A DNA stretch of 64,000 nt from Limosilactobacillus reuteri (GTDB lineage Bacteria > Bacillota > Bacilli > Lactobacillales > Lactobacillaceae), in assembly GCF_034259105.1 (NCBI RefSeq), contig NZ_CP139478.1, positions 575,501-639,500 of the forward strand. Direction: 5' to 3'. How positions within the stretch are numbered: position 1 is the stretch's first letter; every line of letters begins with the position of its first letter. This document shows, one piece after another, positions 54,011 to 62,650 of the stretch. The notes beneath the pieces are model-generated. The model worked only from the letters and a program-made list of their open reading frames with translations. It made no database searches and was not told the origin of the DNA. The position numbers and the translations under genes were made by a program.

Positions 54011-55289
54011 CCTAAATTTCAAGAATAAGTTAGCCACTGGACTCAAATAAATAATACTGACCAATTGATTATTGGTTGATGGAGCTGTGATATCTCTTGG
54101 TAGAAGGCCTTACGATAGATATCCATTGACGAATGTCCATTAAACATAGCTCGTGGATAGTGATTCATCCAATCATTAGTCGCTATGATCTGAGCACTAC
54201 TATAGTTATTTATAGCTTCACCTTTGGTAATCTCCTTGCGGAGAAACCGGTTATTGATCTCATTGGATCCACGTTCCCAAGGGGAATACGGATCAGCATA
54301 GAAAACATGATCGTGAACTTGTGTTAACTCACTAAATTCTGAACCGTTGTCAGAGGTTATTGTCTTAAAGATGCGATAGTAAGCATCTGTGCCCATTTTC
54401 TGGCGTAAATTTATAAAGAACTGATTTACTGCATGCGCAGTTTTACCAGCAATTTTACTCGTGATATTAACTCGTGAAAGGCGATCAGTCATTACTAGTA
54501 CAACACTGTCATTACCGTTTTTCTGTCCCTGAACTGTATCTAGTTCCCAATGGCCAATTTCGGACCGTTGGTCCGCAGTTTGAGGTCGTTGAGCAATATT
54601 AGGCCCTAAGCACCTTTTAGCTTGCGGATGAGTTCGATGATGCTTACGTTTAGGTTTTTCAAAGAGGTCTAAATTGGACGTACGAAGCACACCCTCATTA
54701 ATCCATTGATATAAAGTTACAACCGACTTTGGGATCAGGGTGCCATCATTCATTAAATCTCGAGCCTTATAAATAACCGCTTGTGGGGAGTAATGGTGGT
54801 CGTCAAACTCACCAAGCATTAGCTGATCAGCTAATCGTAAAAATTGCTTTGAAGAATAATATAAGCGACGACGACCAGAATGGCGGTGATGTTCAAGATA
54901 TGTGGCCTGACCAGCTTCATAACTATAGATGTAGTAAGAATATTCGTAAATCTTACCATTAGATTTTTGACGACGAAGTTGGCGGACCGTACCACGGTTG
55001 AGCTCGTTATTAATTGTTTGATGATTAACTCCTAATTGGCGACCAATTGCGCGATTGGAAAGTCCTTGCGACTTTAAAGTCGCAATCATCACACGTTCTT
55101 CTTTAGTAAGATGAGCATTCTTTTTATGAGTAGTCAATAAACTAGTAGACATGGTATCATTTAAGTGCGTCATTTGACGGACATCCTTTCATATAGGTTT
55201 GGTTCACTTAATATGATACCTGATGTCACGCCGAATGGCGTTTTTTATTTACCACCAACTGGGTGGCTAACTTCATTCTATAATCCACC
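54011..55289 (-). mobile_element. IS30-family element type B, copy 2, with 13-bp target duplication
   Basis: 1279-bp element flanked by an exact 13-bp repeat (53998-54010 and 55290-55302) taken from radC codons. Same ends and length as 9389-10667, opposite orientation. Confidence 0.92.
54043..55173 (-). CDS. IS30-family transposase (376 aa)
   Basis: Complete transposase of element B, identical in amino-acid sequence to 9505-10635. Start ATG 55173 after GAAAGGATG. Asp in GHWELDTVQG, Asp in TSDNGSEF and Glu in ERGSNEINNRF form the DDE triad. Its start overlaps the spurious start of the residual radC frame on the other strand. Confidence 0.93.
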   Translation of the reverse strand: MTHLNDTMSTSLLTTHKKNAHLTKEERVMIATLKSQGLSNRAIGRQLGVNHQTINNELNRGTVRQLRRQKSNGKIYEYSYYIYSYEAGQATYLEHHRHSGRRRLYYSSKQFLRLADQLMLGEFDDHHYSPQAVIYKARDLMNDGTLIPKSVVTLYQWINEGVLRTSNLDLFEKPKRKHHRTHPQAKRCLGPNIAQRPQTADQRSEIGHWELDTVQGQKNGNDSVVLVMTDRLSRVNITSKIAGKTAHAVNQFFINLRQKMGTDAYYRIFKTITSDNGSEFSELTQVHDHVFYADPYSPWERGSNEINNRFLRKEITKGEAINNYSSAQIIATNDWMNHYPRAMFNGHSSMDIYRKAFYQEISQLHQPIINWSVLFI

Positions 55290-55957
55290 ATCCCTGATAA
55301 ATTGGGAACAAAAAAGCAGGAATTATGTCAACGTTTCTTACGTAAGTGTCCTAATCCCCTATCAATTAAACGGCTTTCACGCGTTGAAAAAAAATGAAAT
55401 AAATGAATGGGCACCGGAAATGTTCAATTTTTTTGCTGCAATTGAATTAGGAAAAATAGTAACCAAAAGTCACGAAGAAATTATCGGCCATGCTTATTCG
55501 AGCATCGAATTAGGCCGCAAGATGGTTGACCATTTTCAAAGTGAGGAGCAAGAAAGTGTTTGTATTGCTTGTACAGATATCCATAACGAGATAATTGATT
55601 GGAAAATTTTGTTTGTAGGCGGCGGATGCGAATGTATTCTTTATCCTGATAAGATTTTTCAATATGCGCTCCGGTGTTCAGCTCAAGGAATTATTATGAT
55701 CCACAATCATCCGACGGGAGACATTCATCCCTCCAAGCAGGATGAATCTTTCACTCGCCGCTTAGAACGAGGATGTGAGATTATTGGGCTTCATTTAGTT
55801 GACTTTATGATTGTTGGTCGTGATACATACCATAGTTGGCGTGAAGCTAGTTTCGTTAATGAGCTTAAAAAGTAAAGAAACTTTTAATTTATTGCAATAA
55901 TTACGCTTTCTTTGTTCTTATTAATGTATATTAATGTTCGTATGTACCGAGTGGCTA

Positions 55958-55966
55958 TGGTATAAT
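55958..55966 (+). promoter_or_regulatory. Extended -10 promoter for mreB
   Basis: TGGTATAAT at 55958-55966, 45 bp upstream of mreB. Same TGGTATAAT form as the mbl promoter. It lets mreBCD escape polarity from the IS insertions in folC-radC. Confidence 0.6.
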
Positions 55967-56010
55967 ATGCACGATATTAATTTGATTTTAAGACGAAGGG
56001 AAGAAGCAGA

Positions 56011-57012
56011 TTGCTAGGAATTGGAACAAAAAATCTTGGCATTGACCTTGGAACTGCTAATACAATTGTCTACCTTGAAGGTAAGGGTATTGTATTAAGA
56101 GAACCATCAGTTGTTGCTCGTAATTCTAAGACTAACGAAGTAATCGCTGTTGGCAGTGATGCCCGTGATATGATCGGACGGACGCCAGAAAGCATTGTGG
56201 CTATCCGACCAATGAAAGACGGTGTTATTGCTGATTACGACACAACAGTTGCAATGATGAAGTATTATATTGATAAAGCACTAGGAAATAATGGTAAGCC
56301 ATATGTTATGGTATGTGTTCCTAGTGGGATCACGGAAGTTGAAAAACGGGCAGTGATTGATGCTACTCGAGTTGCAGGTGCTCGTGATGCTTATGTTATT
56401 GAAGAACCATTTGCAGCAGCCATTGGAGCAGGTTTACCAGTTATGGATCCAACTGGTAGTATGGTTGTTGATATTGGTGGAGGTACTACTGATGTTGCTA
56501 CCATTTCATTAGGTGGTATCGTCTCAAGTCGTTCAATTCGAATGGCTGGTGATAAGATGAATGATGCGATTGTTCAATATGTTCGCCAACATATGAATTT
56601 ATTAATTGGTGAACGAACAGCTGAAAAGCTTAAATGGGATATTGGATCTGCATCTGTTGAAGCTGCTGAAGAAATGGGAACAACACAAGTTCGCGGTCGT
56701 GATCTTGTAACTGGATTGCCAAAGACAATGCAAGTATCCGCAAAAGATGTTTCAACGGCCCTCCAAGATGTTGTTGATAGCATTATTACGGCAATTAAAG
56801 GAACACTTGAAGAAACTTCTCCAGAAATTGCTGCTGATGTTATTGATCACGGAATTGTATTAACTGGTGGAGGCACATTATTAAAGCATTTACCAGATGT
56901 TATTGCAGATGCAACCAAAGTACCAGTGTTCATTGCTAACGATCCCCTTGACTGTGTTGCTATTGGTACCGGCGAGTCATTAAAGAGTATTGATGTAATG
57001 AAGAAAAAGTAA
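56011..57012 (+). CDS. mreB: Rod shape-determining protein MreB
   Basis: Actin-like cytoskeletal protein, 333 residues. Motifs: [16 protein letters not shown] near 11-26, [16 protein letters not shown] near 159-174, [11 protein letters not shown] near 137 and [11 protein letters not shown] near 286. Followed by mreC and mreD, so this is the classical MreB. Start is TTG 56011 after GAAGGGAAG; no better start is in frame. Its product should polymerise under the membrane and guide RodA/PBP complexes. Confidence 0.95.
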   Translation: MLGIGTKNLGIDLGTANTIVYLEGKGIVLREPSVVARNSKTNEVIAVGSDARDMIGRTPESIVAIRPMKDGVIADYDTTVAMMKYYIDKALGNNGKPYVMVCVPSGITEVEKRAVIDATRVAGARDAYVIEEPFAAAIGAGLPVMDPTGSMVVDIGGGTTDVATISLGGIVSSRSIRMAGDKMNDAIVQYVRQHMNLLIGERTAEKLKWDIGSASVEAAEEMGTTQVRGRDLVTGLPKTMQVSAKDVSTALQDVVDSIITAIKGTLEETSPEIAADVIDHGIVLTGGGTLLKHLPDVIADATKVPVFIANDPLDCVAIGTGESLKSIDVMKKK

Positions 57013-57069
57013 AATGATTCTCTGACAGTGACGTCAGCGATGAATCATCATTAGTACTAACTAATGACT

Positions 57070-57118
57070 GACGGGGCTGATTGCCAAGCAGGATTGTTTG
57101 GCAGGCCCCGTCTTAATT
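57070..57118 (+). terminator. Hairpin between mreB and mreC
   Basis: GACGGGGC and GCCAA pair with TTGGC and GGCCCCGTC, ending TCTTAATT. The stem is strong but the T-run is poor, so partial read-through is likely. It could set a lower level for mreCD than for mreB. Confidence 0.55.
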
Positions 57119-57145
57119 ACCTTGTGTATGCATTGGAGGGTCATA

Positions 57146-58003
57146 ATGCAGAAATTTTTTTCCAATCGCCGATTAGTTATTGCTGTGATAATTCTAGTTG
57201 TCTGTTTTGGACTAATGGCGGGTTCTGTTTCTTTACGGAATAGGCGAAATACACCACCGATCATCCAACAATTTGGAAATGATATTGTTGGTTTTGTTGA
57301 TAGTGCAGTTGCTCTCCCTGTAAATTGGGCACAGACAAGCGTGAGTTCAATAAATGGGTTGATGAATACTTATTCTGAAAACCGTGAACTTAAACAGCAA
57401 GTAACTGAATTAGCACAAACTAAAGTCCGTGATCAGACCTTAGCTCATGAAAACAAACAATTAAAACAACAGTTAAAACTTAATAATTCAATGACCGACT
57501 ATAATACAGTTACAGCGGCTGTGTTAATGCGCACACCTTCTTCATGGCAAAGACAACTCGTGATTAATAAGGGGCAATCTAGTGGTATTAAGAAGAATAT
57601 GCCTGTTATGAGTGATAGTGGGTTAATTGGTCGGATTACAGAAGTAAATAAAACTAATAGTAAAGTTGAATTATTGAGTGATACCAGTGAATCATCAAAC
57701 CGTTTTGCAATTACTCTTAATGGTCAAAATGGGAAAGTGATTAATGGGATTATCACCGGATATAATGCAAGAAATAACGAGCTTGAAATGGGACAAGTAA
57801 CTTCTAAAGCTAAAATAAAAAAAGGTACCCGAGTAGTAACCAGTGGAATGGGTGGTGTGACACCTAAGGGACTTTATGTTGGTCGCGTGTCACGTGTCGG
57901 TAAAGATGATTATGGTCTCGCCCAGAAAATCTATATTACTCCAGCAACGGACTTTAATGATATTAATATTGTTACAGTTGCTGAAGCGGCCTCACAGGAG
58001 TGA
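57146..58003 (+). CDS. mreC: Rod shape-determining protein MreC
   Basis: Membrane-anchored scaffold linking MreB, MreD and PBPs outside the cell membrane. 285 residues: one N-terminal transmembrane helix (about 9-28), a coiled coil (NRELKQQVTELAQTK and ENKQLKQQLKL, about 75-115), and two beta-barrel domains with VINKGQSSGIKKNMPV and VTSGMGGVTPKGLYVGRV. Start ATG 57146 follows TTGGAGGG; earlier in-frame starts lack a site. Confidence 0.93.
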   Translation: MQKFFSNRRLVIAVIILVVCFGLMAGSVSLRNRRNTPPIIQQFGNDIVGFVDSAVALPVNWAQTSVSSINGLMNTYSENRELKQQVTELAQTKVRDQTLAHENKQLKQQLKLNNSMTDYNTVTAAVLMRTPSSWQRQLVINKGQSSGIKKNMPVMSDSGLIGRITEVNKTNSKVELLSDTSESSNRFAITLNGQNGKVINGIITGYNARNNELEMGQVTSKAKIKKGTRVVTSGMGGVTPKGLYVGRVSRVGKDDYGLAQKIYITPATDFNDINIVTVAEAASQE

Positions 58004-58009
58004 TAAATT

Positions 58010-58546
58010 ATGTATCGTTTATCACGCTTAAAATATATATTCCCAATTGGTTTATTTGTATGCCTGTTTTTGGACGGCGCTTTAAGCCATGTGTGGGCAC
58101 CATTATTTTTCAGCTATCCCTATTCAATGGTGAGTGAACTTGTCTTACTATGGTTAGTCTTATCGTATTTCTTTCAAGATGATATTGAGATTCCATTAAT
58201 TCCATTTGCAATTGCTGCCGGTGCAGTTTATGATTTATACTTTTCGGGAATTTTAGGATTGTATATTTTCTTGTATCCATTAGTGGTAGAAATAACTAAA
58301 ATTTTATCTCGTTATTTTAGTTCATCATTTCTTTCGATGATTATGATTTTCTTTGTTGATATTGTCATTTTTGAGACCTTTAATTATTGGGCATATTATT
58401 TAGTAAATATTACTAATGTTGGTTTTGGGGACTATCTTATTTATACGCTTGCTCCAACATTAGCATTGAATTTAATTTATTTTGTTGTCCTCTTCTGGCC
58501 AATTCGCGCAATATATCGCTGGGCATTAGACGATGATCAAATTTAA
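58010..58546 (+). CDS. mreD: Rod shape-determining protein MreD
   Basis: Five- to six-helix membrane protein, 178 residues, low in conserved motifs but in the diagnostic place after mreC (6 bp gap). PYSMVSELVLLWLVL and IPFAIAAGAVYDLYFSGILG fit the family. In L. plantarum minCD follow; here an amino-acid transporter leader comes directly after. Confidence 0.88.
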   Translation: MYRLSRLKYIFPIGLFVCLFLDGALSHVWAPLFFSYPYSMVSELVLLWLVLSYFFQDDIEIPLIPFAIAAGAVYDLYFSGILGLYIFLYPLVVEITKILSRYFSSSFLSMIMIFFVDIVIFETFNYWAYYLVNITNVGFGDYLIYTLAPTLALNLIYFVVLFWPIRAIYRWALDDDQI

Positions 58547-58555
58547 AATTAGTGC

Positions 58556-58584
58556 TTGACACAATAGATATTCCAGTATAGGAT
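58556..58584 (+). promoter_or_regulatory. Promoter of T-box ABC operon
   Basis: TTGACA (58556-58561), 17-bp spacer, TAGGAT (58579-58584). A consensus -35 directly after mreD. Confidence 0.65.
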
Positions 58585-58599
58585 ATTTACAACATCATA

Positions 58600-58860
58600 A
58601 ATGACAGTGAACAGACTAGTAGAGCTTTAAGCATTGCAAAGAAAGTCCTTAATGATGGGAAGGGATCAATGTTTCGGCTTGAATCACATCTGTGAGTTGG
58701 CCTTCTGAAAGCCATAGTAGGAAGACCCGGGGAAGCCCGTTACAGCGCGGAGTTTATTTTAATGAACTCACTAAGGCTATTATTCGTGAGAAAATAGCAA
58801 GATGAGGTGGAACCGCGGAAACGCCCTCGTAGCCAGTTTAGGCTCGAGGGTGTTTTTTGT
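58600..58860 (+). promoter_or_regulatory. T-box leader of amino-acid ABC transporter (specifier probably CAC, His)
   Basis: T-box motif GGTGGAACCGCG at 58806-58817 and terminator (CCCTCGTAGCC/GGCTCGAGGG, T6) at 58824-58858. Basal helix ACAGA (58611-58615) pairs with TCTGT (58689-58693). AGTA is at 58618-58621, and AAGCATTG pairs with CAATGTTT above. Before the 3' helix strand the loop reads GAA-T-CAC-A, the same layout as GAA-G-GTA-G in the valS T-box, so CAC (His) at 58685-58687 is the likely specifier. The bulge UGGA would need U73 on the tRNA, which is not what tRNA-His usually has; this keeps the call below certain. Confidence 0.85.
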
Positions 58861-58892
58861 TTCATTAAAATAGACTTATTAAGGCAAATATT

Positions 58893-58966
58893 GCGAAATG
58901 TTTGTAAACATGAGGTGGAACCACGATGTACTCGTCCTCTAGGAGGTATCTCCTAGAGGATTTTTT
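58893..58966 (+). promoter_or_regulatory. Second, partial T-box module (antiterminator and terminator only)
   Basis: A second T-box sequence GGTGGAACCACG (58914-58925) is followed by a terminator (CCTCTAGGAG/CTCCTAGAGG at 58936-58959, T6). No stem I or specifier fits in the 35 bases between the first terminator and this one. It could act as a second checkpoint or be a decayed duplicate. Together the T-boxes fill the 468-bp gap between mreD and the permease. Confidence 0.75.
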
Positions 58967-59014
58967 CTTTTCCTGTTATTTCTATTAGTCAATAATTTAA
59001 GGAGGCAATAGTAA

Positions 59015-59662
59015 ATGTCAATGCAATATATAAGTGAAATTCTACCTTCATTATTCCAGGGGGCTACTCTTACATTACAAATTTTCTTCTGGACATTAGT
59101 TGGGTCTCTGCCATTAGGGATTTTGGTTAGCTTAGGACTTACTTCTAAAATCAAACCTTTGAAGTGGATATTAGAAATTTATATTTGGTTAATGCGGGGA
59201 ACGCCTTTGCTGCTTCAACTGATCTTTGTATTCTATGGGTTACCAATTATTGGCATTGTTTTTGAACGTTACGATGCCGCCTTAGTTGCTTTTATTTTGA
59301 ATTACGCAGCTTATTTTGCTGAAATTTTCCGTGGTGGTTTCCAATCTGTTGATCAAGGTCAGTTTGAAGCAGCACGTGTTTTACGACTAAGCTACTGGCA
59401 AACTCTTCGTAAGATCATCATTCCCCAGGTAATAAAAATCGTTATTCCATCAATTGGGAATGAAGTTATTAACTTAGTAAAAGATTCATCGTTAGTTTAC
59501 GTAATTGGTCTCGGTGACCTACTTCGTGCAGGAAATGTAGCAACTTCACGGGATGTCACGCTTGTCCCATTGATGTTAGTCGGATTAATCTACTTGATCC
59601 TTGTAGGAATTTGTACATTAATTCTGCGGCAAGTTGAAAAATGTTATGCATACTTCAAGTAA
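59015..59662 (+). CDS. Amino-acid ABC transporter permease (HisM/GlnP type)
   Basis: 215-residue inner-membrane permease with five hydrophobic segments. The N-terminus LFQGATLTLQIFFWTLVGSLPLGIL and MRGTPLLLQLIFVFYGLP are typical, and the EAA loop EAARVLRLSYWQTLRKIIIPQ (near 119-139) couples to the ATPase. First gene of a three-gene importer. The T-box points to histidine uptake. Start ATG follows AAGGAGGC. Confidence 0.9.
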   Translation: MSMQYISEILPSLFQGATLTLQIFFWTLVGSLPLGILVSLGLTSKIKPLKWILEIYIWLMRGTPLLLQLIFVFYGLPIIGIVFERYDAALVAFILNYAAYFAEIFRGGFQSVDQGQFEAARVLRLSYWQTLRKIIIPQVIKIVIPSIGNEVINLVKDSSLVYVIGLGDLLRAGNVATSRDVTLVPLMLVGLIYLILVGICTLILRQVEKCYAYFK

Positions 59663-59676
59663 AGGAGGGGATCTAA

Positions 59677-60327
59677 ATGTTAGAAGTTCGAGATTTAAAA
59701 AAGAGTTTTGGCGATCGGCAAATTTTAGATGGGGTTAATTTAACAGTTAAAGATGGTGAAATTCTTTGTATTGTTGGTCCATCAGGTGCTGGGAAAACGA
59801 CCTTACTTCGTTGCATTACTGGACTGGAAACTCCTGATAGTGGTGAGTTTTTCATTAACGGTCGTCGATTTGACCCTCAGGGAACAGATGCAGCTGACCG
59901 GGTAATCGGTGTGGTTTTTCAAGATTTTAAGCTTTTCCCAAATCTTTCGGTAATGGAAAATATCACGTTAGCGCCGATGATGGTATTGAAAAAGGATAAA
60001 CAAGAAGCAATTGCTGATGCGCAAAAACTGCTTGAAGAATTAGGCCTTAATACAAAAGGGAAATTATACCCCTACCAACTTTCGGGTGGACAAAAGCAAC
60101 GGGTTGCAATTGCTCGTGCATTAGCAATGAAGCCTAAAATTTTGTGCTATGATGAACCGACATCAGCGCTTGATCCAAACCTCCGAAAAGATGTGGCTAA
60201 TATTATTTTGGGATTAAAGAAGGACGGAATGACTCAATTAATTGTTACTCACGATTTAGAATTTGCCGAAGATATTGCTGATGATATTTTACGAGTACAA
60301 CCACTTGATCAACGTCAGAATAAATAG
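59677..60327 (+). CDS. Amino-acid ABC transporter ATPase (GlnQ/HisP type)
   Basis: 216-residue polar amino-acid importer ATPase. Walker A GPSGAGKTT (about 34-42), Q-loop VVFQDFKLFP near 82, signature LSGGQKQRVAIARAL near 131, Walker B ILCYDEPTSALDP near 155, switch His in IVTHD near 189. Shorter than the usual 240 residues, with a brief C-terminus. 14 bp after the permease gene; start ATG follows AAAGGAGG. Confidence 0.93.
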   Translation: MLEVRDLKKSFGDRQILDGVNLTVKDGEILCIVGPSGAGKTTLLRCITGLETPDSGEFFINGRRFDPQGTDAADRVIGVVFQDFKLFPNLSVMENITLAPMMVLKKDKQEAIADAQKLLEELGLNTKGKLYPYQLSGGQKQRVAIARALAMKPKILCYDEPTSALDPNLRKDVANIILGLKKDGMTQLIVTHDLEFAEDIADDILRVQPLDQRQNK

Positions 60328-60344
60328 TGAGAGGAGAAATACTG

Positions 60345-61196
60345 ATGAAAAAAGCGAAAGCAATTTGGTTACTTATTTTGTTAGTAGTACCTGTTCTCCT
60401 TCTTAGTGGCTGTGAAAGTGTAACGAAGCGTGCTGATACGCAAGATACATGGAACCGGATCGAGCGACGGAAACGAGTGATTGTTGGCCTTGATGATAGC
60501 TTTGTTCCAATGGGTTTTCGCCAAAAGAATGGAAAGCTGGTTGGTTATGACGTTGATCTTGCCCGGGCTGTTTTTAAGCAGTATGGGATAAAGGTTGATT
60601 TTCAGCCAATTGATTGGTCAATGAAAGAGACTGAGCTAAAAAACGGGACGATTGACTTATTATGGAATGGTTATTCTGTTAATCCTAGTCGTGCCAAAAA
60701 GGTTGCCTTTAGTCGTTACTATTTAGAGAATCGGCAGATATTAGTAACTAAAAAGAAGAGTAACATTAAAAATTTGAACGGAATGACTGGTAAAACACTC
60801 GGAGTGCAGAATGGTTCAACGGGAGTAACCGTTTTGGATGAGAAGCCAAAGTTGTTAAAAGATAAAATAAAGAACCATACACCAGTTCTTTATGATACAT
60901 TTCCTAATGCATTCATTGACTTAAATGCAAATCGAATTCAAGGAATTTTAATGGATGAGGTTTATGCTAATTACTATATTAAGCACCAACCAAATAGTAA
61001 TTCATACCGCACTTATATCAGCAAAGAGTTGCCAATGGAACATTTTGCAGTGGGAATGCGGAAAGGTGACAAGACCTTAAAGAAGAAAATTAATCAAGGT
61101 TTAGGTAATTTACAAAAAAACGGTGAATTATGGAAGCTTAATGAAAAATGGTTCGGTCAAGATAGTAATTACTTAGGACCAGATAACACCAAATAA
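60345..61196 (+). CDS. Amino-acid ABC transporter substrate-binding lipoprotein
   Basis: 283-residue lipoprotein. Signal peptide with lipobox LLSGC (Cys23), then a family 3 solute-binding domain: VIVGLDDSFVPMGFRQKNGKLVGYDVDLARAV (the amino-acid clamp start), WNGYSVNPSRAKKVAFSRYY near 110 and LGVQNGSTG near 150. Start ATG 60345 follows GAGAGGAG. Substrate probably histidine from the T-box; by sequence alone it could be another polar amino acid. Confidence 0.9.
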   Translation: MKKAKAIWLLILLVVPVLLLSGCESVTKRADTQDTWNRIERRKRVIVGLDDSFVPMGFRQKNGKLVGYDVDLARAVFKQYGIKVDFQPIDWSMKETELKNGTIDLLWNGYSVNPSRAKKVAFSRYYLENRQILVTKKKSNIKNLNGMTGKTLGVQNGSTGVTVLDEKPKLLKDKIKNHTPVLYDTFPNAFIDLNANRIQGILMDEVYANYYIKHQPNSNSYRTYISKELPMEHFAVGMRKGDKTLKKKINQGLGNLQKNGELWKLNEKWFGQDSNYLGPDNTK

Positions 61197-61197
61197 A

Positions 61198-61238
61198 AAG
61201 AGCAGGGACTTGAAAATAGTTTCTGCCCTTTATTATTT
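61198..61238 (+). terminator. Terminator after ABC operon
   Basis: GAGCAGGGACT pairs with AGTTTCTGCCC (two G-T pairs), then TTTATTATTT. Between it and 61398 is a -10-like TATGAT near 61318 and a small TGCAGC/GCTGCA hairpin. Confidence 0.65.
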
Positions 61239-61398
61239 CCTACAAACAAATTAATAAAAATATGATGAATTTACGTAATCGGTTTGTAATTTACTCATAT
61301 TTAACGTATCATTATTCAGTATGATAATTCGAATGTAACTAGGTTGCAGCTAGTGGAATCCCTCTTGCTGCATTTTATATTGAAGGGAGAAAGAGAAC

Positions 61399-62646
61399 GT
61401 GGATTTTAATCTTGCTCGTGGCGTGGACTTGCACATTATACCCACAAAACAATTTAAGATGAATCACGTCTTAATAGATTTTGCGACTCCGCAAACACCA
61501 ACGAATGCTACTGCACGAAATTTATTGGCAAACCTATTAGAGACCAGCACGCATCGCTATCCAACACAGACGGCTTTGGCTCGTCAATTGGCATCTTTAT
61601 ATGGTGCCTATGTTAATTTATATGTTAACCGTCTGGGGACATTGCATACTGTCCGATTACGAGCAAGTTTTGTCAATAATCGCTTTGTTGATGAAGATTT
61701 ATTTGAAAAGATTAGTGGCTTAATAAATGAGATCATTTTCCATCCGCTAATCGATGACGGGGAATTTGATGGTCCTACTTTTAGAATTCAATCTAATAAT
61801 TTAAAAAGTGCGATAAAGTCGCTTTATGACGATAAACAATTTTTGGCTAATCAACGTCTTATGGACTTGTACTACCAAAGTGATTCTGTAATGAAGGTAC
61901 CTAGTTTCGGTCAAATTGCCGATCTTGAGAACCTAAATGCTAAAAGTTTAGTTTCAACGTATCATTCAATGATTAATGAAGATAAAATTGATATTTTTGT
62001 GTTAGGTGACATTGATCCGATGCGTGCTCAGCAAGTTGTTGCTAAGCTGCCTTTTAAGGATCGCAACATTGTTAATAAGTCACCTTTATATCATCAAGCA
62101 TTGTATGATCAAGTTCAAAGAAAAACAGAATATCAACAAGTAAATCAGGCAAAGTTAAATTTGGCATATTCTTTGCCTATCTATTATCATGACGCCGATT
62201 ACTATGCTGGCTTAGTTTTCAATGGACTTTTTGGTGGCACGCCATATTCAAAGCTTTTTACGAATGTCCGTGAAAAAGCTAGTTTAGCTTATTATGCTTC
62301 TAGCCGGCTTCTTCCATTCAATGGGATTGTAAGTGTTCAAACGGGAATTCAAGCGAGTGATCAAGAAAAAGTTCGAAATATGATTCAGGAACAACTATCC
62401 GCTTTACAAAATGGTGATTTTACTACTGAGACGTTAAGTGAAGTTCAAGATAGTTTGATTAACCAATACCGGGCAGGGCACGATTTGGCAAGTAATGTTT
62501 TGGAACAACAGTTAGTTACCAAATTAGTTAATGAATCGGATAAGAACTTTATTACCGAAATAAAAAAAGTAACCGTAGCTGACGTTATGCGTGTTGCTAA
62601 ACAGATGAAGCTTCAGGCAGTTTATTTATTAAGTGGTGAGAAATAA
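61399..62646 (+). CDS. ymfF: M16 peptidase-like protein, inactive subunit (YmfF)
   Basis: 415-residue M16-fold protein without an HxxEH zinc motif, so non-catalytic by itself. The second-domain region is recognisable (FNGLFGGTPYSKLFTNVREKASLAYYASS near 274-302). It is paired with the active homologue downstream; such pairs form heterodimers. Start GTG 61399 follows AGGGAGAAAG. Role in lactobacilli not established. Confidence 0.88.
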   Translation: MDFNLARGVDLHIIPTKQFKMNHVLIDFATPQTPTNATARNLLANLLETSTHRYPTQTALARQLASLYGAYVNLYVNRLGTLHTVRLRASFVNNRFVDEDLFEKISGLINEIIFHPLIDDGEFDGPTFRIQSNNLKSAIKSLYDDKQFLANQRLMDLYYQSDSVMKVPSFGQIADLENLNAKSLVSTYHSMINEDKIDIFVLGDIDPMRAQQVVAKLPFKDRNIVNKSPLYHQALYDQVQRKTEYQQVNQAKLNLAYSLPIYYHDADYYAGLVFNGLFGGTPYSKLFTNVREKASLAYYASSRLLPFNGIVSVQTGIQASDQEKVRNMIQEQLSALQNGDFTTETLSEVQDSLINQYRAGHDLASNVLEQQLVTKLVNESDKNFITEIKKVTVADVMRVAKQMKLQAVYLLSGEK

Positions 62647-62650
62647 TTAT

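Larger units (their letters stand above)
53950..55875 (+). pseudogene. radC: radC (JAMM/MPN domain), split by element B and frameshifted
   Basis: The gene begins at ATG 53950 (AAAAGGAG upstream) with MENEVINEYTKLVWTAIPDK and is cut at 53998-54010 by element B. After the element the frame resumes as LGTKKQELCQRFLRK...LSRVEK. It then meets an 8-A run (55387-55394), where seven A would keep the frame. The rest, NEINEWAPEMFNFFAAIELG to 55875, carries the JAMM motif HNHPTGDIHPSKQD. Two independent lesions mark it as dead. RadC (role in repair disputed) normally lies between folC and mreB in lactobacilli. An open frame from 55165 reads through the element end but would give a chimeric N-terminus. 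Confidence 0.9.

Noticed and set aside
8082..55289. The two A/B insertion-sequence pairs as ends of one large composite transposon
   Set aside because: Each of the four elements has its own, different target duplication directly at its ends, which shows independent insertions; the intervening genes are ordinary chromosomal loci.
55165..55875. A full radC gene starting at 55165
   Set aside because: The first 40 or so residues are translated from the end of element B and from an out-of-frame part of radC; only the part after the A8 run matches the family.
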